A DNA stretch of 6,963 nucleotides. Origin: Nitrospira sp. Lineage in GTDB: Bacteria; Nitrospirota; Nitrospiria; Nitrospirales; Nitrospiraceae. Below the pieces are notes generated by a model. The model was given only the letters and a program-made list of their open reading frames with translations, was not told the origin of the DNA and did no database searches. The stretch spans positions 1 to 6,963 of the forward strand of contig JANYAJ010000360.1 in the NCBI GenBank assembly GCA_025361385.1. The letters run 5' to 3'. The position numbers were made by a program, and so were the translations under genes. Within the stretch, counting starts at the first letter, position 1. Each line of letters begins with the position of its first letter. Below are positions 1 through 6,900 of the stretch, piece by piece.

Positions 1-2
1 AT

Positions 3-2126
3 TCTGCGGATGCCGACCTCGGCCTAGTCCGCAAGGCCTACGAATTTTCTGCCAAAGCGCATGAAGGGCAGCTCCGGAGGTCCGGAGAGCCCTACCTGCA
101 GCATCCCATTGCCGTCGCCGGTGTGCTCTCTTCTCTCAAAACGGATGTGGTCGCCATCGTTGCGGGACTGCTGCACGATACCCTCGAAGATACCGTCGCC
201 ACGGCTGACGAACTCGAACGGGAGTTTGGGAAGGACGTGGTGCATCTGGTCGACGGGGTGACGAAGATCGGCAAGATCACGTTTCGGAGCTATGAAGAAA
301 AGCAGGCGGAAAATTTCCGCAAAATGCTGCTCTCGATGGCGGACGATATCCGGGTCGTTCTTATCAAGCTCGCGGACCGGCTTCACAACATGCGCACGCT
401 GGAGCATCTCAGCCCGGCCAAGCGGACGGAGATCGCCCAGGAGACGCTGGAGATCTATGCGCCTTTGGCCAATCGGCTTGGGATCGGGTGGATCAAAAAC
501 GAGCTGGAGGACCTTTGCCTCAAGCATCTGAAGCCGGAGGTCTACGAGACGTTACGTGTCCGTGTGGCGAAACGAGACGAGGATCGGCAGCAGTACATTG
601 ATGAAGTCAGCGTGCTCGTGCAGAAGGCCATGCAGGAGCATGGATTGGCCGGACAGGTCTATGGCCGCCCCAAACATCTGTACGGCATCTACCAGAAGAT
701 GAACAAACAGTCGATTACGTTCGAAGAAGTCTATGATCTGACGGCGCTGCGGATTGTGACGGATCTCAAGATGAACTGCTATGCCGTACTCGGGGTGATT
801 CACTCGCTCTGGCGGCCTGTGCCGGGGCGTTTCAAAGACTATATCGCGATTCCGAAGTCCAACCTCTATCAGTCCCTGCATACAACGGTGGTCGGTCCGA
901 AAGGGGAGCACGTCGAATTTCAGATCCGCACAGAGGACATGCATCGCCTTGCCGAACATGGCATTGCCGCACATTGGAAGTACAAGGAGCAGGGGCAGGT
1001 CGCCGATCGCGACAGCAAGGCCTTCGGCTGGCTCCACCAGTTCGTCGAATGGCACGAAGATTTGTCCGATAACCGGCAGTTCATGGATTCCGTGAAGCTC
1101 GACCTCTTCCACGATGTCGTCTATGTGTTCACGCCGAAAGGGATTGTAAAAGAATTGCCGAAAGGGTCGACCCCTGTCGATTTTGCCTTCGCGATTCACA
1201 CCGAAGTCGGAGACCATTGTGTCGGTGCGAAGGTAGACGGAAAGATCGTCCCCCTCAAGCATGAACTGGTCAGCGGAGATATGATCGAGATTCTGACGTC
1301 ACCGACGCAAACGCCCCACAAAGATTGGTTGAAGTTCGTTCGCACCTCGCGGGCGAAGACGAAGATCAAACATTGGATCAAGCTTGAGGAGCAGAAACGA
1401 AGTGTCGAGATAGGCCGGCGCCTGCTGGAATCGGAATTTCGCCGCCAGGGCATGGGGCCCGCGCAGATGTTCAAGTCGGCGGAGTTGTTGGAGGCCGCTC
1501 GTCAATTGGGAGTCGATACCATCGAGGAATTGACCGCCGCCGTCGGCTTCGGACGTATGGCGACGTCACAGGTCATCGGCAAACTCACGGCTTCGTCATC
1601 CGGTGCGCAGGAGCCGGTACAAGAACGCCCCGTTGTGCACAAGGCCGTGGGTGGAAAGAGCGACGATACAGGGGTACAGGTCAAGGGGTCTCGCGATCTG
1701 TTGATGCAGTTGTCGCGCTGTTGTCATCCCGTGCCCGGCGATCGCATCCTCGGCTATATCACTCGCGGCCGCGGGCTGACGATCCATGCCGTCGACTGTC
1801 CGAACCTTGTGGCGTTGGACTACGATAAAGAACGGCTGGTGGAAGTGGAGTGGGATTCGGCCACGCCCGGCACGCATTCGGTGAAAATGTCTATTGTGGC
1901 CGTCGATAAGACCGGTGTGCTGGCGAATGTGTCCTCCGCGATTGCGGAATGTCATGCCAATATCAGCCGCGCCGAGATTACGACGCGAGAGGATCAGAAG
2001 GCCGTGCTGGATTTCGTCGTGGAAGTCTCAGGCACCCAGCATCTCGATCAGGTGCTGAAAGCGGTTGAGCGGGTCGATGGGGTGATTACGGCCCGGCGTA
2101 TGAGGGCCTGGCAGGAACGGTCGTAG
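3..2126 (+). CDS. rel: Bifunctional (p)ppGpp synthetase/hydrolase, Rel/SpoT family (5' end outside window)
   Basis: This cytoplasmic enzyme makes (p)ppGpp from ATP and GDP/GTP and hydrolyses it, setting the stringent response. The frame is open from the first base, so the start lies upstream; 707 residues are visible and probably only 10-30 are missing. Numbered from the first visible codon, the HD hydrolase domain comes first: H34, H58-D59 in HDTLEDT, and D125 in KLADRLHNMR are the expected metal ligands. The synthetase domain follows, with RPKHLYGIYQKM, D245 in VYDLTALRIV, and E305 in EFQIRT. The RFKD motif at 276-279 is the RXKD form of bifunctional enzymes, not the EXDD form of synthetase-only RelA. 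A TGS domain (about 367-432), a helical region, a Cys-rich domain (C573, C574, H595, C599) and a C-terminal ACT domain (about 624-700) complete it. Both active sites look intact. It could equally be labelled spoT or relA. Confidence 0.96.
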   Translation, partial: SADADLGLVRKAYEFSAKAHEGQLRRSGEPYLQHPIAVAGVLSSLKTDVVAIVAGLLHDTLEDTVATADELEREFGKDVVHLVDGVTKIGKITFRSYEEKQAENFRKMLLSMADDIRVVLIKLADRLHNMRTLEHLSPAKRTEIAQETLEIYAPLANRLGIGWIKNELEDLCLKHLKPEVYETLRVRVAKRDEDRQQYIDEVSVLVQKAMQEHGLAGQVYGRPKHLYGIYQKMNKQSITFEEVYDLTALRIVTDLKMNCYAVLGVIHSLWRPVPGRFKDYIAIPKSNLYQSLHTTVVGPKGEHVEFQIRTEDMHRLAEHGIAAHWKYKEQGQVADRDSKAFGWLHQFVEWHEDLSDNRQFMDSVKLDLFHDVVYVFTPKGIVKELPKGSTPVDFAFAIHTEVGDHCVGAKVDGKIVPLKHELVSGDMIEILTSPTQTPHKDWLKFVRTSRAKTKIKHWIKLEEQKRSVEIGRRLLESEFRRQGMGPAQMFKSAELLEAARQLGVDTIEELTAAVGFGRMATSQVIGKLTASSSGAQEPVQERPVVHKAVGGKSDDTGVQVKGSRDLLMQLSRCCHPVPGDRILGYITRGRGLTIHAVDCPNLVALDYDKERLVEVEWDSATPGTHSVKMSIVAVDKTGVLANVSSAIAECHANISRAEITTREDQKAVLDFVVEVSGTQHLDQVLKAVERVDGVITARRMRAWQERS

Positions 2127-2129
2127 CCA

Positions 2130-2257
2130 GCAGGATGCTGAAACAGTCCGCCAGCGGCGTTCTCGCCTCGAACGCATCCTCAACGTAGCCCTGAGGCTAC
2201 GCCTCCGGTGCTTTCATCGGCTGCGGCCTTGCTGGACGAACTGTTGGAGCATCCTGC
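2130..2257. repeat. 128-bp inverted-repeat element between convergent genes (Nitrospira-like dispersed repeat)
   Basis: The ends are near-perfect inverted repeats. The left arm is 2130-2155 (begins GCAGGATGCTG) and the right arm is 2231-2257 (ends AGCATCCTGC). About 23 of 26 positions pair, including the outer 10 without a break, with one bulge and three mismatches. The 75-base interior carries a perfect 7-bp hairpin at 2184-2201 and a smaller GGCG/CGCC hairpin at 2156-2167. It contains no coding frame of note. It starts 3 bases after the rel stop codon and ends 14 bases before the stop of the convergent DUF192 gene, so it could act as a bidirectional terminator. The terminal sequence matches my memory of dispersed repeats in Nitrospira genomes. 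Its size and structure fit a MITE or REP/BIME-like element. No target-site duplication is evident at the edges. Confidence 0.8.
2184..2201. terminator. Hairpin inside the repeat, possible bidirectional terminator
   Basis: CGTAGCC and GGCTACG form a perfect 7-bp GC-rich stem around a CTGA loop, 58 bases after the rel stop codon. There is no T-run on either side, so it is not a canonical intrinsic terminator. Together with the long outer arms of the repeat it could still stall polymerase arriving from either convergent gene. The hairpin is visible in the sequence; the termination role is inferred. Confidence 0.35.
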
Positions 2258-2271
2258 GTGAACGTCGCCTG

Positions 2272-2739
2272 TTATGGAACCTTGAACTGAAGTTTCGATC
2301 CCCGCTGCAACTTCAAACTCTCTGCCCGGCCCCCTGCGAGTTCCAGGACATAGAGCGACTCGTCATTCGGACGATATTGCGGGCAACTGTCGTCCGTTCT
2401 CGTGCAGATCGGGACATTCTGCTCGATGTAGACGACCTGCTTTTTTTCATTCATCCAAATAATATCGAGCGGGATCTTGGTGTTCTTCATCCAGAAGGTC
2501 CACGGCTGTGCCTGCAAGAACGTGAAGAGCATACCGCGATCGGCGCCGAGGTGTTCCCGGTACATCAACCCTTCGGCGCGTTTTTGAGGCGTGTCGGCTA
2601 GCTCTGCATGGATAATGATGCCCCCAGGGATGGTAATCGGGATGAGGCCTGGTATCACCGGATCAGTCCCTGCTTGGGTTGAGCCGGAAAAGGGCAGGAA
2701 GAAGAGATATAGAAGCGCAAGTAGCCGGAATGGTTGCAT
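2272..2739 (-). CDS. Exported DUF192 family protein
   Basis: This is a 155-residue protein. Residues 1-23 form a signal peptide: a short n-region with one Arg, a hydrophobic stretch LLALLYLFFLPF, and a likely cut after TQA. The rest is a single DUF192 domain, recognisable from RAEGLMYREHLGADRGMLF (54-72), FWMKNTKIPLDIIWM (82-96), two cysteines (C112 and C119) that could form a disulfide, and YVLELAGG (130-137). The family is small, often secreted, and has no settled biochemical function. The length is normal and there is no sign of truncation. AGGA lies 7 bases before the ATG and could serve as ribosome-binding site, although it overlaps a possible -10 box. The gene converges on rel, with the repeat element between the two stops, and diverges from the zinc-ribbon gene. 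I cannot name a substrate or partner. Confidence 0.92.
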   Translation of the reverse strand: MQPFRLLALLYLFFLPFSGSTQAGTDPVIPGLIPITIPGGIIIHAELADTPQKRAEGLMYREHLGADRGMLFTFLQAQPWTFWMKNTKIPLDIIWMNEKKQVVYIEQNVPICTRTDDSCPQYRPNDESLYVLELAGGRAESLKLQRGSKLQFKVP

Positions 2740-2745
2740 CGCGGC

Positions 2746-2774
2746 ATCCTATCGGCGAGGGGGCGGTGAGTCAA
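2746..2774 (-). promoter_or_regulatory. Candidate sigma70-type promoter for the DUF192 gene
   Basis: Read on the minus strand, TTGACT (2774-2769) is followed after exactly 17 bases by TAGGAT (2751-2746). These match the -35 consensus at 5 of 6 positions and the -10 consensus at 4 of 6. Transcription would start about 7 bases downstream, essentially at the ATG (2739), giving a leaderless or nearly leaderless mRNA. The same TAGGAT contains the only Shine-Dalgarno-like AGGA. Either this is the promoter and the transcript has no leader, or it is the ribosome-binding site of a transcript that starts further upstream. Confidence 0.35.
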
Positions 2775-2862
2775 GCCGGTAACCCTGTCGCGCGGCCTCT
2801 GGCGGCTGGGGGCATCTTGCAATCGCGCGGTTGGCTATGGCATCCTCGGCCAGCTTATGCAA

Positions 2863-2868
2863 GGGAGG
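2863..2868 (+). promoter_or_regulatory. Ribosome-binding site fixing the start of the zinc-ribbon gene
   Basis: GGGAGG, within AAGGGAGGGG, stands 5 bases before the ATG at 2874. The frame is open further upstream to 2679, but that longer version would run through the divergent promoter region and into the start of the DUF192 gene, and it lacks a comparable site. This supports the short 61-residue product. Confidence 0.65.
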
Positions 2869-2873
2869 GGCGC

Positions 2874-3059
2874 ATGAAAGAGGTACGAAAAGTCCATTAC
2901 GTCAAGGGTGTGTTTGTCTGTCCAACCTGCAGGCAGTCGTATGTGCAGGAAAAATGGATCGAAGCATGGCGTGTTCGCTGCCACAAGTGCGACTATCGTG
3001 GGGCATTGACGGACGTCTCCGTCGAAGAGCGCATGGAAGAGGAAATCGTTCGGCGTTGA
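2874..3059 (+). CDS. Small zinc-ribbon protein (61 aa)
   Basis: The product has 61 residues and four cysteines in two CxxC knuckles: CPTC (C16, C19) and CHKC (C36, C39), 16 residues apart. This is the usual layout of a treble-clef or zinc-ribbon fold binding one Zn(II). Basic and aromatic residues lie between the knuckles (QEKWIEAWRVR), and the C-terminus is acidic and probably helical (VEERMEEEIVRR). There is no signal peptide, so it should be cytoplasmic. Such small ribbons may bind nucleic acid or protein or store metal; nothing here tells which, and I do not recognise a named family. It is the first gene of a probable two-gene unit with the flavodoxin-like gene 44 bases downstream. A strong ribosome-binding site supports the start. 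The Cys pattern makes a real gene likely despite its size. Confidence 0.8.
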   Translation: MKEVRKVHYVKGVFVCPTCRQSYVQEKWIEAWRVRCHKCDYRGALTDVSVEERMEEEIVRR

Positions 3060-3103
3060 TACGGCGCCAATTCTGCGCGCCCTGTTCTGCTCGCAGTACG
3101 TCG

Positions 3104-3739
3104 ATGCGTTCCGAATTCTCTTCCGGTTCACGCCTCCGCTTGATTAGCACCCTATTCCTCTGTCTCCTTCTGTTGACACCGGGCCTCGGCTCTGGTGAGA
3201 CCTTCGCCGAAGAGCCGGCTGCTCCGGTGAAAGTGCTGGTCACCTACCATTCACATTCCGGCAATACCGAACGCATGGCTGAGGCGGTGGTTGACGGTGC
3301 GAAGAGCGTTCCCGGCACTGAGGTGCTGCTCAAACGCGTCGGCCAGGTGACGGCGGATGAGCTGTTCTCTGCCGATGCGGTCGTGGTTGGTTCGCCGGTC
3401 TATTGGTCGAATATGTCTGGTGAGGTGAAGACCTTCTTCGATAACTGGCAGTTTAAATTCGGGGTGTTTCCTGAGTTTAAAATGAAGAATAAGGTCGGCG
3501 CAGCCTTTGCCACGGGTGGGCAGGTGTCCAGTGGGAAGGAAGTGACGATGCTGACGATTCTTGCCGCGATGTTGGGCAATCAGATGATTGTCGTCAGCGG
3601 AGGCGGGGCGTTCGGCGCCTCTGCCACCACGGGGGGCGACAGCCCAGGTATCGACAATAAGGAATTGGCCGACGCCAAGGCTTTGGGCCGGCGTGTAGCC
3701 GAAGTTGCGGCGAGATTCAAGGCCGGTTCAGCCAAGTAG
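3104..3739 (+). CDS. Exported flavodoxin/WrbA-like FMN-binding protein
   Basis: The product has 211 residues. An N-terminal signal peptide is visible: Arg-containing n-region MRSEFSSGSRLR, hydrophobic core LISTLFLCLLLL, and a probable cut at about residue 31-35. C20 does not sit in a lipobox. The mature part is a flavodoxin fold: VKVLVTYHSHSGNTERMAEA (42-61) carries the FMN-phosphate loop, VVVGSPVYWSNMSGEVKTFF (93-112) corresponds to the second flavin loop of WrbA-type proteins, and FATGG (135-139) and GAFGASATTGGDSP (168-181) resemble later WrbA segments. WrbA proteins are FMN-dependent NAD(P)H:quinone oxidoreductases, but they are normally cytoplasmic. The ATG at 3104 has no clear ribosome-binding site, so translational coupling to the zinc-ribbon gene is possible. 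A TTG at 3056, overlapping that gene's stop codon, is an alternative start adding 16 residues. Quinone reductase activity is inferred from the family. Confidence 0.87.
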   Translation: MRSEFSSGSRLRLISTLFLCLLLLTPGLGSGETFAEEPAAPVKVLVTYHSHSGNTERMAEAVVDGAKSVPGTEVLLKRVGQVTADELFSADAVVVGSPVYWSNMSGEVKTFFDNWQFKFGVFPEFKMKNKVGAAFATGGQVSSGKEVTMLTILAAMLGNQMIVVSGGGAFGASATTGGDSPGIDNKELADAKALGRRVAEVAARFKAGSAK

Positions 3740-3750
3740 AATCTTCCGTG

Positions 3751-3803
3751 TGGCTTCCACTCTCTATTTCGAGCGGCGAGCGGCCGGACGTACGAGAGAG
3801 CCA
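3751..3803 (+). terminator. Weak hairpin downstream of the flavodoxin-like gene
   Basis: TGGCT (3751-3755) plus CTCTC (3760-3764) can pair with GAGAGAGCCA (3794-3803) if four bases bulge out, 11 bases after the flavodoxin stop codon. The loop holds a 7-base tandem duplication, CGAGCGG twice, at 3770-3783. No T-run follows, so this is at best a weak terminator. The remainder of the spacer to 3841 shows nothing I can name. Confidence 0.2.
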
Positions 3804-3841
3804 GATAGATTGCAGATCGAGTCGTCTTCCGTTTTCGTGCC

Positions 3842-3871
3842 TTGATGCCGCTCCTCTCTCCCCCTTATAGT
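3842..3871 (+). promoter_or_regulatory. Candidate sigma70-type promoter of the SWIM-SNF2 gene
   Basis: TTGATG (3842-3847) and TATAGT (3866-3871) are separated by 18 bases. They match the -35 consensus at 4 of 6 positions and the -10 consensus at 5 of 6. Transcription would begin near 3878-3880. That leaves a leader of about 45 bases before the ATG at 3925, and it makes the earlier in-frame ATG at 3880 an unlikely start unless the message is leaderless. The call rests on sequence match alone. Confidence 0.42.
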
Positions 3872-3910
3872 GATGCACTATGCGGAAAAAGGCCTCATCC
3901 CGTCGCGGGC

Positions 3911-3916
3911 AGGGGG
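3911..3916 (+). promoter_or_regulatory. Ribosome-binding site choosing the ATG at 3925
   Basis: AGGGGG lies 8 bases before the ATG at 3925, a normal spacing. The in-frame ATG at 3880 is preceded only by pyrimidine-rich sequence and TATAGTG with no Shine-Dalgarno match, and it coincides with the predicted transcription start. The later start is therefore preferred. Using the earlier one would add 15 mostly basic residues (MRKKASSRRGQGDRP). Confidence 0.55.
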
Positions 3917-3924
3917 ATCGTCCC

Positions 3925-6900
3925 ATGTCTGAACAGGGGATTGTCCTTCCGCGCCCTACCCCCGAATCATTTGCGCTCCTGGCCGCCTTTCGCGCCATAT
4001 CGGCGAATGCTGTCTACACGATGGCTCCGAAGGCCTCTGTCCTCAAGGGATACGACTATTATCAAGAGCAGCGGCTTCAGCATTATGTCTGGAGCCAGGA
4101 CCGCACAACGCTGACGGCGCAGGTGGAAGGGACCAGGCTCTACGAGGTCGTCTTCTCCATCGTCGACGGGTTCTTGTCGGCCTCCTGCGATTGCCCGGCT
4201 TGGGACCCCGACTGGTTGTGCAAACATGTGTTGTGCGCCTACTTCACGACCAAGCACGTGCTTTCACCGCAGCTATTCAGATTGCCGGGTGGGCATCACA
4301 GTGAGCTGCTTGGGCTCCAGGCCGAATTGCTCGGCAACATCCCGGAGCCGGTCAGGACGGTCAAGCCGGCTTCCACCGGAGCGGCCCGGAAGGAGTCGGC
4401 CTATGAGATCGTCATTGATACCAGCCATCTGCCTCCGCAGCTTCTGATCCAGAAAAATGGCGTGCCGCTTTTCGGGGAATGGGGTTCTGACATCCCCTCC
4501 GACCTGGTTCCTCTCCTCAATATGTCTCGGCACATGTCCGGGTTCGGGGAAGACCCCTTGCTTCACTATCTCAGAGTTCACGACAGTCCCTATCCAATTC
4601 TGTTGGTCGCTGGCGACGAATCGATCCCGCTTCAATGGAGCCAGTCGGTCAAGTGCCGGAGTAAGACGGAGATCGATTTCGCTGGCGCCCAGATACGGGT
4701 CCGCGCCGTCTGTCTTGCCGACGAGGTCCCCCTTGAGCGGATCGTACGTTTCAGGACGTTTGTGGCCGATGTGAATGGCGGGCGGCTTCTCTATTTGAAA
4801 GACGAGCAGGGCTGGGCGTTGTTCCGCTCTTTGCGGCAACGTTTCAAGGGGGGTGAGCCGTTTGTCGATCCCTATGCCGATTTCGAGGAGGGATCCCGTG
4901 CGCTGCCATCTTTAGATAAGTCCGGGTATGGGCGATCGCAAGGAGCGGACGAGGATACGGAATTCACGCTGTCGCTGGAGGAGTTTCAGCCCGCACAAAT
5001 CGATGTGACGCACAAACAGATCAATCGGATCGTGCGCGATCTCCAGCTGAAAGTGGAGGGTCAGGATCTGTCGGTCCATCGGCCTGCGCTTCCGCCTGCG
5101 GACGATGCACATTCGTATGCCCTGATTCTGAAGCCTCCGTCCGGCACCGAAGGCCATCCATCGACCTCATGGACGTTGCAGGCGCAATGTCGCCGCGGCG
5201 ATTTCCGGTTTGCGCCGAGCCTCGCAACGTTTGGGTGTCTCGCGGCGCTGGGACAGGGCCTGACCCTGTCCGGCGCGTTACGCACATCCAAACGAAAAAC
5301 CCTGATGTACGAGACCTTCTTTAGCCTGCTTTCTGTGCGTGAGGCTAAGGCGCGAGACCAACGTATCAAAATGGCCCTCGGCCTGGAGGGGTGGCCACGC
5401 GCCGTCAGCGACGAGGCGGCACAGTGGCTGAATCAGCATCTCTTCGGTTATGCCAGGATAGTCGTGCGGCTACAGGTTCACGCAGGGCGATGGGAACTGC
5501 AGCCGGTGGACAAGGCTCGCGAGGCGCAGCTGTACAGGATCCCTTTCGAGGTATTCGGCCCGGAGGTCTTCCGAGGCATGCCGCGCTACGATGAGATGCT
5601 GATCGATGGGCCGCAGTTGTTCCAAGGGTTGCCGGCTCTCCTGGACAGACTGACAAGCGCCGGGGTTGAATTACTGTATCAGGATAAGCCCATTAAGCCT
5701 GCTCAGTGGGATTGTTCCGCCCAGGTCGAGCATATCGAGCCTGAAGGGAGTGGCATCGACTGGTTTGAAATCCGTCCTGAAATCCGGTGCAACGGCGTGG
5801 TGCTGGATGAATCGGAATGGCGGGCGGCTTTCCTGCAGGGTGGGTTGATCGATGCCGAAGGCGGGTTGCGGGTGCTGGATCGCCAGACGATGGAACGGCT
5901 GCGTGCGATCCTCGCCCTGACCGGCGAGCCGCTGTCGGATCAGGGCGCTACGAAAATTGTGCATGTGCCGCGCCTGCAGATCCTCGACTGGCTGGCATTG
6001 CGGGAGCAGGGGATTACGGTCTCGTTGCCTGCCGAAGACGAGGCGGTGCTGGCGCGTCTCATGGGATTTACGCAGATTGCCGCACGCCCTCTGCCAGAGG
6101 GTGTGCAAGCTACGCTTCGCCCCTATCAACGGGATGGGTATGCCTGGCTCGCCTTTCTCTACGAGCACCGTTTCGGCGCCTGCTTGGCCGATGACATGGG
6201 GTTGGGCAAGACGCTTCAGGCGATCTGCCTCCTGGCTGCTATTCAAGACGGGCACATCAAGATGGCGGCGGGAGTGAAGGGCCCCCATCTGGTTGTGGTG
6301 CCCACGAGTCTGCTCTTCAACTGGGAACAGGAACTGGCACGTTTTGCTCCAGGATTAAAAGTTCATGTCTATAGCGGCAGTGAGCGGACGTTCGATGCCA
6401 AGGATGGCGAGGTTGTGATCACGACCTATGGACTGATTCGCCGGGACATCGAACGATTGGAGCGTTTGGCCTTCCATGTCATCGTGTTCGACGAGGCACA
6501 GGCCGTGAAGAACATTCAGGCCGACACGACGAGCGCCGCCCGCCGTCTCGCCGGACGATTTAAAATCTCGCTGACCGGCACCCCGCTCGAAAACCATCTC
6601 GGCGAGTACTTTTCTGTGATCGATCTCTGCATGCCTGGATTGCTCGGGGAGTATAGTCGGTTCAAGGCCGGTCTCAAACGTGTTCAGGGTGCGGCATTGG
6701 AGCAGTTGCTTCGCCGGACTAAGCCCTTCATCTTGCGGCGGACCAAGGCAGAGGTGCTCCACGACTTGCCGCCGAAGATCGAGAGCGAGGTGGTCCTCGA
6801 CTTGACCGATCGGCAAAAGGCTCTGTACCAGCAGACGGTCGCTCAGGTCCGCACCACGATCGACGAGGCCTACCGGACGAAGACGTCCGGTCAGGCGCAG

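Noticed and set aside
552..1262. A 236-codon open frame on the minus strand inside rel
   Set aside because: It lies fully antisense to the conserved synthetase and TGS domains of rel, shows no recognisable motif, and is an expected by-product of GC-rich coding sequence.
2831..2859. TTGGCT-17-CTTATG as a promoter for the zinc-ribbon gene
   Set aside because: The -10 match is poor and the spacing alone is not persuasive; a promoter is expected in this divergent region but I cannot place it.
2679..2873. A longer version of the zinc-ribbon gene starting at 2679
   Set aside because: It would overlap the start of the divergent DUF192 gene and its upstream region, adding residues without family features. 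The strong ribosome-binding site before 2874 points to the short form.
2831..3103. A long N-terminal extension of the flavodoxin-like protein from 2831
   Set aside because: It would overlap the whole zinc-ribbon gene in another frame and bury the signal peptide about 90 residues inside the protein.
4273..4839. A 188-codon open frame on the minus strand within the SWIM-SNF2 gene
   Set aside because: It is antisense to a continuous plus-strand frame with clear SWIM and SNF2 motifs. No signal peptide, domain or convincing ribosome-binding site was seen.
5671..6288. A 205-codon minus-strand open frame opposite the start of the ATPase core
   Set aside because: It is antisense to the Walker A region; its composition and lack of motifs fit a shadow frame.
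6355..6816. A 153-codon minus-strand open frame opposite SNF2 motifs II and III
   Set aside because: The opposite strand carries DEAQ and LTGTPLENHL in a continuous frame, so this is a shadow.
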